From Geosiphon pyriformis (taxonomy: Eukaryota; Glomeromycota; Glomeromycetes; Archaeosporales; Geosiphonaceae), in the NCBI GenBank assembly GCA_016748015.1, contig JAAOMT010000439.1:371170-435169 (forward strand): DNA of 64,000 bases, read 5' to 3'. The notes beneath the pieces are model-generated. The model worked only from the letters and a program-made list of their open reading frames with translations. It did no database searches and was not told the origin of the DNA. Position numbers and translations under genes: made by a program. Every line of letters begins with the position of its first letter. The stretch's first letter is position 1. Positions 43,534 through 54,430 of the stretch are shown here, in pieces.

Positions 43534-45642
43534 CATTATCATCATCATCATCACTATCATCAGTAAGTGGGATTTTCAACAAAGAGGTAATTTCGGTTTG
43601 CATACCATGATTTCCTTCTCCAATTTTGGAGCGATCCCTCTTTGAATTAAACTAGGAAGTAAAGGGGAAGATGTGAATTTTTAATGACCAAAACCATTAA
43701 ACACGAAGCCTTGACCAACTTTACCATGAACCGAGGCTTAAGGAATAATTGGAGTAATTTTCGAGATGAGAAGTGCATGTCGTCCGGAAGTAAATGCTTA
43801 TGGGCCACATTTTCACAGGATTTTGGAAGGTTAATTATAGATCCTCCACGTAAAAATAGTAAATTCTCGTCAACGTCTTCGGATTCCAGAAAATTAACGC
43901 TGAAAGGTGGTTTTTCTTTCTTTTTTTTTGGTTCTTCACCATTCGAAGACTTTTCTAGATAATAAATGATCCCTAATCAGACGATAAGAAGGCAATGCCT
44001 TTGAATATAAGCTATAAGCAATATTTGAACCTTTTACTGTTCGTTTTAATTTCCAATGTTCTGGGCCTGCCCAGTTACGCAAAAAGGCAGAATCAAAATA
44101 TGAGAACATGGCATCTTGGTTTGCTCCCATCGCCGTTATAAATTCTTTTTGGGACAATCGTCTTTGCGATTCTTCGGTATTTGTGGCATGGTATTCTTCG
44201 GAATCTTGCTCATCCAATATATCGTTAGCAAATGCTTCACCAAGGATATCATCATCTCCATCGAAGAAATCTTTTTCTTCTTCGATCAGCTCTGGAAGAT
44301 CCTCTTCTTCCTTTGTATCCTCTCTCTCCTCTAGACCATCCTCTAAAGGTGATGCTATATCTAAAACATTATCTGTGACGAACTCAAATTTGTTTATGAT
44401 CGACGAACAAATAACATTTTTTTGGAAAATTTGTTGAAGTTGGGGCAAGAATTCGGCTGATAATGTCAATTTCGCGTTATAGTTAAAGAAAATATATTAA
44501 AAAAATTCCTAAGCCCGTCAACTGAAAAATTCTAAAAACCAACAAAAAATTCTATATACCCACAACGAAGTTTCGTTATGTCAATGTTTTGTTCGACATT
44601 ATCTTCCTCCTCGAGGATGGCATCCTTTTCTTTATTATCCTCTGGCATGGCATCTCCTGAATCAAAAATTATTTTTCCATTATCATCTATTGACAGCCGA
44701 TTTAATAGAAGACCTTGAGCCCCTCCTTCATCAAAGTCAGCCGAAGTTTTTTTAAACAAAGGATCGATCGAGAATTCGACATCCAGTTTTTTTACCATCA
44801 AAGATGAATAATCTTTAGCTAAAGTAACTTCAGCCCTAGATGCCTGTATTGGTGAAATTGATTTACAAACACTGGAAATAAAATTATACATAGGAAGAAT
44901 CTAGTGGGACCTTTTTCTTCGCACGTTGTTCTAATTCCTTCTCTTCATTTTCAACGAGTACCTCGTCATCATCTTCTATGAACACAATATTATTTAAGCT
45001 TTGAAAAAATTTCAACTCCCACTTGATCGATTTTAACTTACTAAAACTATCTGCCAAACCACTCAATAATTTGCCGGTCTCAGTCGCAACAGAATCAACG
45101 CGCGAAGTGTAGACTTTCACACAACCATCGAGTGTGCAAGAAGCTTTTTGAAAATTGATCGAGTCCCCTTCCTTTAACAAGCTCATTTCGTGAAAGTAGT
45201 CAATTAGAGCGAGTTTCCAGCTATTATTAGCATTGATTTTCTAACAATTAGGAAAACTTTGAATTGATAAGAGTGATCCCATGAAAAGTTGGTTAATTCG
45301 GTTATTAGAAAGCGGAAAACCCCTTACATTATCGGTGGCCATTTTCATCCACTCTTCAAAATTGACGTACATTTGCTCCATCGGTATTTTTAGGATCGGT
45401 GTTAAGACCTCAAGTTGCCTGGAGGCGCTTCTTTTTGGTGTAGTGTATCCATTGCTTCCTGATTCTTTTGTCGGTGTCGCTAAAGAGGAAGACTTTCGAC
45501 GCAATTCCAACAAGGATTTCCGGCGTAATCTTTTCTCTTTTTCGTCATCATTTAAGGGAACCTGGATCTCTTTGTATGTCTTACCAGGAGTATCCAGCGA
45601 GTGACGTCGAGGAGTTGTGTTAGGTGTTGCGAAACCGGGCAT
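42716..45642 (-). CDS. BRN1: Condensin complex subunit 2 (kleisin; barren/CAP-H)
   Basis: This non-SMC subunit bridges the SMC2-SMC4 heads of condensin and is needed for chromosome compaction and segregation. By hand I join nine exons: 45642-45328, 45240-44890, 44843-44564, 44456-44031, 43954-43725, 43651-43606, 43460-43371, 43293-43085 and 42973-42716. All phases agree and give 734 residues, close to the usual 700-750. Conserved blocks in order are SWKLALIDYF (about 112), TLDGCVKVYTSRVDSV (about 141), FSIDPLFKKTSADFDEGGA (about 246), WAGPEHWKLKR (about 443), NYAKTAKRIDVKKLKENIW (exon 8) and FCFICLLHLANEKNL (about 700, C-terminal winged helix binding SMC). Acidic stretches lie between. All introns are GT-AG; those after exons 3 and 4 have alternative edges (donor 44037 with acceptor end 43950 also keeps the frame). 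The start is the only ATG giving the conserved N-terminus. Confidence 0.94.
43461..43605 (-). other. Condensin intron 6 carrying a compound microsatellite
   Basis: Donor GTATGC (43605) and acceptor TTTTCATAG (43461) join exon 6 to exon 7 in phase. The intron is mainly (GAT)n, (AAT)n, then (TTC)n on the gene strand; the TTC repeat sits directly before the acceptor and would serve as the polypyrimidine tract. Confidence 0.8.
43471..43556. repeat. Compound trinucleotide microsatellite
   Basis: On the plus strand there are about eight AAG units, then AAT/ATT units (about 18), then ATC units. Read through without splicing it would give runs of Asn and Asp or of Ile, which explains spurious open frames on both strands. 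Confidence 0.95.
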
Positions 45643-45790
45643 GTTTAATGTACTGTTAGAATATCAGCAAAGTGGGAAGCAAAAGCATATGTTATGCTAA
45701 TAGGATATCAAGCGAGATATTGGGTTAGCAGTCCGTGTGGTGACGCAACGCGTTTTTCGTTGCTCAAATCAGTCGCGTAAAAAATAGGAT
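45643..45790 (-). promoter_or_regulatory. Condensin 5' flank with an ACGCGT (MCB-like) element
   Basis: The 150 bp upstream of the ATG keep a CpG-containing composition unlike the DNA beyond 45790. They contain the palindrome AACGCGTT with core ACGCGT at 45748-45753, 106 bp before the start codon. ACGCGT is the MluI cell-cycle box bound by MBF in yeasts, which drives G1/S genes. Its use here is inference. A related TCGCGT lies at 45773-45778. Confidence 0.5.
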
Positions 45791-47440
45791 TTTAAATAAT
45801 AATAATTTTATATATCAAAAAAAAATTATACACAAAATTTTATTTACATTAATTATTAATGTTTATATTGAGTGTTTTTAAAAGTATATAATAACATGCA
45901 GGAAATAAAACACTTGGTAAATTAATATGTTTTTTTTGTTAAAATATATATACTTAAGATTTTTTTTAAATTGTAATAATAAATATGATTCAATTACTAT
46001 TTAATACTATATAATATTTTTTAAGATTAAAAATAAAAGATTCATATTATTAAATAAGCTATAATTACATATTAAAATATTAAAAACCATGTAATTAATA
46101 AGTTTTATACCAAAATAAATTAATAAATTCTTAATAAAACCATTTTTGTAAATATTTATTATATTTATAATTTACCAATAATATTTTAATTTTTTATATT
46201 TAAACTTTAAAAAACCAAATATACTTATAATAATTAAAAAAAATTTACAAATTTAATATAAATAATAATATTAATTTTAATTTAATAAATTAGAACTTTT
46301 TTTTTATTTTAAATTTATTAAAATTTAAAATTACTTAACTATTTAAAAATATAGATTAAAAATATTAAATTTAAGTATATAATTTAAAACCAAAACAATA
46401 ATATAAAACTTAATTAAAGTAAATAATAATATATTAAATATATCAACTTTAATATTTAATTTTAATTTAAAAAAAATATAATAGTTTTATTAATTATATT
46501 AAAACAATTAAATTTTTTTAATATATAAATTAATATTATTAAAGTATTTATATTAATCAATTAACAAAAACTTAAAAATAATTAAAAAAATAAAATAACT
46601 AAATTTATTTAATATATTAAATTAATAAACTACAAAAAACAAATATAATTTAAGAAATATAAAGTAATAAAAATTTAAGATATTTAATAATAAATATATA
46701 ACATATTTAAAATATTGATTACAAGTATTTAAAGTTTTAAAAAAAAATATATAGAAAAAAAAATTAATTGTTTATTATAAATTTATAAAGAAGAATTAAT
46801 TTAAAATAAAATTAATATTTTTTTAAACTAACAAAAAATCTATATATATAGCTAAATTATATTAAATCTATATACTATATTAAGATTATCTAAGTATATT
46901 AATTATTTATATATATTAAATTAATCATATTATTTTTTTATAAGATATTAATTTAGATAATTAAATTTAAATAATTAATTTAAAACTTAATTGTATATTA
47001 TTAATATTAATATTAATATAATTAAAAATAAATAAATAAACAATATTTTTTGGTAACTATTTTTAAATAATAATTATAGATTTAAAATATTAAACTACAT
47101 AAATAAAAGTGTATATGAATTTTAAAATATAATAAAATCTGTTATTATTAAATTACATATATTAATTCATAATTTTTATTAATGTTTTTTTAGTTTATTA
47201 AAAAAATTTTGTATTTAATTTAATTAAATAGTTAAATTTTATTATATTTTTTATTATAATTAAGCTAATTATAGATTTTTTTATTTTTTATTTGCCAGCT
47301 AATTTTGTTAATTAAATATATAAACTTTTTTTGCATAATTTTAATAGTAATTTTTATAATATATATTGTAATTTTTACATTAAAAACTACAAAAATTTAA
47401 TAATAATAATAATAATAATAATAATATATTAATTTAAAAA
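45790..47440. other. Almost pure A+T block
   Basis: About 1.65 kb with very few G or C and no recognisable coding. It starts abruptly at the end of the condensin promoter. A (TAA)n run closes it at about 47397-47428, just before the 5' end of the LINE. I see no tandem unit longer than a few bases. Confidence 0.75.
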
Positions 47441-47540
47441 AACTTCTTTCTTTTATTCATCTCAAATTCCCAAAAAAGAGCTAAAAATTTTTTTTGAAAG
47501 AGATTTTTTCACCATTTAGCATGATAAATCCAAACTATTT

Positions 47541-49382
47541 TTGCTTGATTACAAAACCACCATTGGCCCTAGTATTGCCATTCTGAACAAGTTTATTATG
47601 GAGTCTGGTTTTAACATTGGTGTCAAGTCTGCTGAGTCTAGAAAGAAGAGAAAAGGTGGTGCTTTGGAAGATAATATTAGAAATAGGAAATTTGTTACTG
47701 CTAAGGTGTTAAGTGATTATTTTTAGAGTGCTAAGACTGGTGATACCACTGAGTCAGATAGTGTGGACATAGAAGAGGAATGTTTGGTTGAGGAAACCAG
47801 CTTTGATTACAGAAAAAATAGCATTCTTACTGGAAGGGACTTGGAACAAACACCTAAAAGCTCAAAAATTCTGATCAAGAGAGTACTAAGAAAACCACTA
47901 GAGAAAATTAATTTCTTAGATGATAATAATGATAACATACTGTTGGAAGTCTCATTGACACTCTCTCCATCCTTAAAAACTCTGGTTGACATTTCAGTCA
48001 GAAAATTGTTTGCTTTGGATATTGGCTTAGACAAGATGTATGAGAAATCTTCTCAAAAAAAGCTTTCAGTAATCAGAAAATTATTTTCAGGCATCAATGG
48101 TTTTGGAGGGACATCTACTCCCTCAAAAATTTCTGGAATTATCTGAGCAACATTTACTTCCGAATTGAGTTTGATGAAAGCCACTGAAAAGACTACTGAT
48201 GCGAAAATCTTAGTAAATTTTAATTTCAAAAATTCCACTGAGTACTTAGATCAGGCTGTGATATTAAAAGAAATTCCAGTTGAAACATCAGCTGAGACTG
48301 TGCATATTGCACTATCCAATTATGGTGTGATAGTGTTGATCAAGATACAATTGGTGGGTTTGTGGCAAAAAGCTGTAGTCAAATTTGGTAAGATTGATCA
48401 GGCTGATTTGGTAGCAGCTTATTGGTCTATTTTGATTGAGAAAAATGCTGTACATGTGGCCAGGGCTGATAAAGATAAAAAATCATGAGATGCAAGGAAT
48501 TGTTATAGAGCACTGCTTTATACTTTGCCAATGATAACAAATGCTCACAACATCTGGGATTTTATTGGTTCCGTAAGTGAGAAAACATGTGTGATCAATT
48601 GTCATCCAGTTACGTATGCTCAGGCCAAATGTGCTGTTGTTTGTTTTGATTTAGTTGAATTCTTGGATGCTATCATAGACACTACTCCAGTTTTGAAAGG
48701 CATAAATCTGCACTGGTCTCGCTTGGGTTTTTCTAAATATGTTAAGTGTAAAAAAATAGATCACACATTATTGGGCTGTTCTGTGGGTGGGAATATTTTC
48801 TCTGGGAGATCTCCTTATAGGATGCTTTTAGACATGGATAAAAGCAGACTGGCTGCCATCTATGTTAAACATTCAGCTTTAGTTGCTCATTCTGTCACTT
48901 TTGGTGAGGTGTCTTGGGTGAAAATTGCTAGTAGATCTTTGTTTCCTCTTTTCTCTGTGCATAGTAGTTTAGTTAATTCTGGCTTCTTTTCAAAGATGAA
49001 GCCTACTCTATCTGTTATGATTGATATTGAAAAAAAGTTTGCTGTTTTAGAAAGCAGTCTTACCAGTCTTACAGGACAAATTGATAAGTTGGCTAAGAGA
49101 TTGGACTCATTCATGCTGGCAGTTTTCCAGCCTAGCCCTAAATGTCAGCTGCCAGTGACCCCCCTATCACAGGATTGAGTGGGTGATATAGTAATAGAAG
49201 AAAGTTCAAGTAGGACTACAGGTGGTAAAACTGCTGTGAATTTGAAATCTTTTGTCTCTCTTGAGGTGAAAAGACTAAAAAACATGCTGAAAAAACTTTC
49301 TGCTTTAGTTCTGAATCTGACAGCGAGATTTAATGGTTCAATTTTGGCTGATGGTGCATTTCCCAAACCTTTTTCTCAATGA
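47541..49382 (+). pseudogene. LINE 1 ORF1 (RNA-binding protein)
   Basis: One frame runs from ATG 47541 to TGA 49382 with stops at about 47724, 48144, 48486 and 49176. The middle part (48190-48480) reads AVILKEIPVETSAETV, NYGVIVLIKIQLVGLWQKAVVKF and AAYWSILI, the beta-alpha pattern of an RRM with an RNP-like VVKF. A second such unit follows (LYTLPMITNAHNIWDFI ... CAVVCF). Then comes a degenerate knuckle YVKCKKIDHTLLGC (about 48739-48780) in which the first Cys is Tyr, then a Ser-rich region and a short coiled-coil-like segment (MIDIEKKFAVLESSLTSL, about 49015). ORF1 proteins bind element RNA and form the ribonucleoprotein. Confidence 0.82.
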
Positions 49383-52300
49383 CCAGTCTAGTATAGAGGA
49401 TTGCTACATGCAATATTAAAGATATAAACAATTCAGCTAAGCAAGAAAATATTGTGCATTGGCATAAAAACATGAACAATCTGGTTTCAATTTTTACAGA
49501 AACAAAGTTAAAGGGTAAGATTTGTTCATAAATCATGAATAAGTTTAGTAGTGTCTGGGTTTTTACTTCTAGTTTGGATTCTGGCCATATGAGTTCTGGT
49601 GTTGTGATTATCATGAATGTTTTTTTGGCAAGATACATGAGCAAAGTTTTTGAAATACCTGGTTGGCTCCTGTTTGTTAAGTTACTTTTCAAGAATAAAC
49701 TTTCCATGTTAATTTTGAGACTCTATACTGGTGTTTCTTTAGTGGTTTGGTTCTTTTAAGCTGACAAAATCAACTTTTTTATTGCAAAAACTGTAAATGA
49801 GTCTTCTTTCATTATTCTTAGTAAAGATTTCAATAAGGGTGATTCATGTAAATGTGCTAGTTTCAAAAAGTGTCTCAATCTGGGACTGGTCAATTTTCTG
49901 CTAGATAGCACAGTTATGAAGGATCTCATGTGAGAAAATTCAAGGGGTGTTAAAAAAACAATTGATTATGTGTTTGTTTCTCCAAATCTGGTCAATGTAA
50001 TAATACATTATGATGTTTTAGAAGTTGGCAAACATTTTGATATGGATTACCAGACTGTTTTAGTGTTCATAGGTTTGGGTGGACTTTTAGATAAATGGTT
50101 GAACTCTTTTCACAAGCAGGCAAATAAGAATTGTTGAAAATTTGATGTTAAGTGTACAAATGAAAATAAATAGACTGAGTTTAAGAATGCTACATTGGCC
50201 AATACTGTAATGTTCCCTGATGAATTTGCTGCTGCTGTTAAGTTCTTAGATTTGGATATCATGTGGGATGTTGTGCACAAAATGATGTGTCTTTTGGCAA
50301 ATAAAGTTTTTAAGAAAAAATGGTTTATGGGGTATAATAGTGTCTTTACCAAAAAATCTTCTAAGTTCCATAAGCTTGAAGTTTTGGTGTCAAGGATTGT
50401 CAAGGCTTCACATGAGGGTGTTAGTGGTGTTTTTAAGTTTTTGATGGGCCATTGGAAGTCTTTGAATATTGATAAGACTTTGCCTGTTCGGGCTCTATTA
50501 GATTCTGGTGTGGATTTTGATCATGTGTGTTTGGTTTTTTTCAAGATGTAAAAATTATATCATGTCTCCAAGCTTGCTAAGTCTTTATGGACTGAAAAGT
50601 CAAAAATTAGGTCAGTTGTTAATAAACAAATAGAAAATTTTGTGGTTGATAAAGGTTACATAATCAGAAGCATGTTGGAGCATCCTTTTCGAAAGATGGT
50701 TTTAGACCATCTGATGGTTGAAAATGAACTGATTTTAAAGTCTAATCTGGTTAAAGCCAAAGTGGATGTTATAATAAAGAGCTGAACTAAGAAGCATAAA
50801 GTGGTAGGAGACTTTCCTAATGATTGATCTTGTCAATATTAGCCTTTGAATTATGTTTTTGATGATGCTTTTTTGAGTATGATGTGTTTGGTTGGTTTTG
50901 ATGAACTACTTGGTGTGATATCTGATCTACCTGATGGCAAGGCCACTGGTCTTTCTGGAATCTCAAATAAGCTTTGGAAGCATTGTGACAAATCAGTCAT
51001 AGATATGTTTTTGATTTTGTTGAATTCTTGTTTGACCCTTAAGTCAGTACTGAATGCTTGAAAAGAAGTCTGGGTCTCAATAATTCTCAAGCCATATGAG
51101 TAAGAGAGAATTTTTATGAATATTCGACCTATTGCTCTAATTGAAACTGCTCACAAAATTCTTTCTAAAATTCTCTTGGACAGAATTTTTTTGGTGTACA
51201 GCAATTTTGATGTTTTGCAAGGGGACAATTTCTCAGTTTTGAAAGATACAACCATGCAATCTCTTATTTTTGCCATTGGTTTGGTGGTTGAGGATGTACT
51301 AGAAAAGAACTGTGAGCTTTGATTGGTCTTATAGGAGATACAAAAGACCTATAATTCAGTGGGTTGGAAGCATCTTAGGAGAAGCTTGGTTAGAATAAAA
51401 ATGTGCAATAAATTCATTAGATTTTTTGGTAACATTCACAATGATTGTGTCAACAGGATTATGACAAATTTTGGCTTGATGGATAAATATTGGGTGCACA
51501 ATAGTTTGAATCAAAGAGAAGTCTTCTCACCTCTTCTCTGGTGTATATTTTATGATCCTCTTTTGTGTGAAGTCAGAAGACAAAAAAGTATATGTGGATA
51601 TAGGTTGAACTTTCATTTTATTGCCAGAACTGGTTATGTAGAATTTCAAGCTGGGTTAACATTCTTTCTTGCTGTTGGTGCTTTTGTTGATGACACAATA
51701 TGGGTTGGTAACAGTCAGGCTGCTACACAACATATTCTTAATGTTGCTAGTGAGTTTTTTAGGATCAATGACATTTCTATTAATAACAACAAAACAGTGG
51801 CCATTCTTATTAATTGTGGAATAAAGTGTCCTTCTTTATTAATCAATGGGTTATTTATCTCCATCACTAAGAAAAAGGAGTCTTATCAATACTTGGGTAT
51901 CTTTTTGTTTATGGATAGTTTGTCAAAGCCTAGTTTGACTAAGATACATTTGAATGTCAGGTTTTTTGTTAGTTTTGTGCTGCAGAAAACTATTTCAGAT
52001 AAGCAGTTTTTATATTTGGTGTTAGCTGTTTTATGTCTTATTGTTAATTACAAAATGCAATTCAGTTTTGTTCTTATTGGAGTGTGTAAAAAGTGGGATG
52101 CCTTGGTTCACAAGATGTTGAAATTGAAATTTGGTCTGCCTTTCAACTTTTTTAGTAATGTATTTTACCACCCTTTTTTGTATGGTTTGAAGCCTTTTGA
52201 GCAAGTCCAAGCTGAAAGCAAGGTAGCTTCTGTTGTGTGTTTTGCAAACTCTGTTGAGATTTTGGGATGTTTGTTTTTACACAGATTTCTTGACTTGCAA

Positions 52301-54105
52301 GCTCTGAGTTGGTGCCCACTTTATCCTTTGAGTTCTTCAGTTTGCATTAGGGTCAGTCTTTCTAATAATTTTTTGACAGGTGTGGTTTGTATTTTTCTCA
52401 GCTACAACTTATTGTTAAGTGGTCTGATGGTCAGTTTTTTCTGCTTTTAGGATAAAACTCCTATGTCAACTTTTCTTGGCAAGTCTAAATTTTTTTGATT
52501 TCTTTTTTCACTTTGCCACTATAGCATAGCCTTTGTGGAGCAGCTTCATAGTTAGAAGAACACTGTTTTTAATTGAAAGACCTTCAAGCATTGGAAGAGG
52601 CTGGACCCATGTGGCCCTGTTCCTAACTGGTTTAGGCTTTCTGTTAACTTCCTTGGTGGCATAGCTTTTCCTTCTGCCAGTCTTTCTTCTTTGGGAGGTT
52701 ATGGATTTTCAAGTATTCTGAAATCTAATGAGTTCAGGCTTGTTTGTGAACAGTTGTTGGATGTTGTGGCTAACACTCTATCTGTATATATGGATGGATT
52801 TTTAAGAAACTTGGGCAGTGCTGACATGAGTGCTAGCACAGCAGTTTTTTTTGAGAATGTGAACTTGGATTTGGGGGTTAGGGCTTTTGATCTGTTGTCT
52901 TTTACTTTAGTGAAGTTGCAGACTATTGCCTTAGCTCTTAAGTGTGTTCTTTTTTTCAGTTTGGTTTGCCTTTACACAGACAGTCAGACTGCTTTGGATG
53001 TGTGCAAATTGGAATTGAGTTTGGTGCATCCGGATTTTTGGAATTGGTGTTGAGTTGAACATCAGCACATTGTGAACATTATTAAGAAGAAGAATTTAAA
53101 TATTAGTTAGTGTAAGGTTAAGAGTCATTTAGGTGTTTTGGGTAATGAACATACAGACACTCTCACTGATATGGCTTTTCTTTCCTTCTGGTGTCTTCCT
53201 CCTAACATGGAGAAATGTTGCATATTAGCAGAGGGTGTTGTTGTTTCTGGAAATTCTAGACATTTTGTTTGTGAAATTTTTTATTCTATGCATTATGCAC
53301 ATTGAGAGCTTGGTTCTGGATCCAGAGTTTTGAATAGTAGTCTGCTTTCAGATATGGACTGGCCTAGCTCGTCATTGGTGTAGTATTCTAACTCATACAT
53401 AACTGTTAGCACTCATACGTACTTTATAAAAGCTTTATATTATTGATTATCAGTTGTTGTTCAGAAGTGTCTATATGACAAGCATTACTCCGGTGTGTTG
53501 TGTCTGTATTGTAGAGAAGTTGAGATTTCAGATTATGTTTTTTTTGCATGTTTAATGATTTGGCTTATTATTATTTATTAAATAACCATGTAGCTATTTA
53601 GTGTGCACTTTCTGGTTTTTCTATCTTCTCTTCATGTGTATCTTATTTATTGTCTTCTTGTGCTTTAAATGTTGCAGTGTGTACAGCTCTTTGCAAGGGC
53701 TTTGTTTTTAAAAATTGGCTTCATGAGGCTGCATTAGTTTTCAAAGATTCCAAAGTTGTGGGTTAAAAGATTGTAAACTTTGTGGATAACTTTTGTCTTG
53801 CTTTTAGGGAAAAGATTTGGTTGGTTCATACCAAGTATTGTGCTTTCATGGAAAAGAATGGGCTGATATCATTTGATGAATTGATTCCAGGATTAGTTTT
53901 AGGGCTATTCTTGTCATTTTTTGCTGATATGGTTAGACTGTTGAGTATTGATGAGACGTTTGGTATAGGGTTTAGGTTTCATAAGTCTTATTTGTTTTTT
54001 TCAGATATTGGGAAGTCTGTTTCTGTTTATATAGGTGCTGAATGTTGTTCTAATCAGCTTGAGTGGCTGGTTGCATGTAAAAAATGCATGATTCACATCT
54101 AGTTT
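49379..54105 (+). pseudogene. LINE 1 ORF2 (endonuclease, reverse transcriptase, RNase H)
   Basis: ATG 49379 overlaps the ORF1 TGA as ATGA. The APE-type endonuclease shows RIATCNIKDIN, IFTETKL, GVVIIMN, ILSKDFNKG (GDFN type) and IDYVFVS (49379-50090). The reverse transcriptase has DLPDGKATGLSGISNKLWKH (50929-50990), RPIALIETAHKILSKIL (51124) and the catalytic AFVDDTIW (FVDD at 51683-51694). RNase H has VYMDGFLRNLGSAD (about 52785), a Gln in place of the catalytic Glu (KLQTIALALK), YTDSQTALD (about 52972) and KVKSHLGVLGNEHTDTL (about 53115). A Cys segment VLCLYCREVEISDYVF lies near 53497. The longest open piece is 363 residues (51359-52450). Confidence 0.88.
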
Positions 54106-54172
54106 AGATCAATTATTTAATGTATTGTACTAGGCAGTGTTTGAATTTCATTCATTAAATAAGAAAAAAAAA

Positions 54173-54430
54173 TTTTAAAACAACTAATCTTTTTAAAATA
54201 TTAAAAAAAGTTATTTTTTTGGTATTTATATTAATTTTGTTGTAATTATATTAATTATAATATTTAATTAGAATTTAACTAAAAAGAACTGTATTTTTAT
54301 TTAAATAATAGTATTATTAATAAATTACTAAAACTAATTTTAATTAATATATAATTAAGTTACTTAATATATTAAATTAATTAATTATTATTAGTTTTAA
54401 AAACAAAACAAATTATATTTTTACATATAA
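54173..54430. other. A+T-rich spacer between LINE tails
   Basis: Low-complexity A+T sequence separating the A-tail of LINE 1 (plus) from the T-run that is the reversed A-tail of LINE 2 (minus). No coding or structural signal seen. Confidence 0.7.

Larger units (their letters stand above)
47441..54165 (+). mobile_element. Full-length, decayed LINE (non-LTR retrotransposon) 1
   Basis: About 6.7 kb with two ORFs: ORF1 (47541-49382) with an RRM-like segment and a zinc knuckle, and ORF2 (49379-54105) with an APE-type endonuclease, reverse transcriptase, RNase H and a C-terminal cysteine segment. It ends in a 3' UTR with TATTGTACTAGGCAGTG and an A-rich tail (about 54155-54172). The 5' edge is approximate. 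More than fifteen in-frame stops, nearly all at positions where Trp, Gln or Arg is expected, make it inactive. Domain order matches RNase H-bearing LINEs of the I/Tad-like group; I leave the exact clade open. Confidence 0.9.

Noticed and set aside
43457-43645. Open frames with long poly-Ile, poly-Leu or poly-Asn
   Set aside because: Created by the trinucleotide microsatellite in condensin intron 6.
44108-44437. Serine-rich plus-strand frame opposite condensin
   Set aside because: Mirror of the acidic stretch of condensin exon 4 (GAA/GAT read as TTC/ATC and TCT); no independent support.
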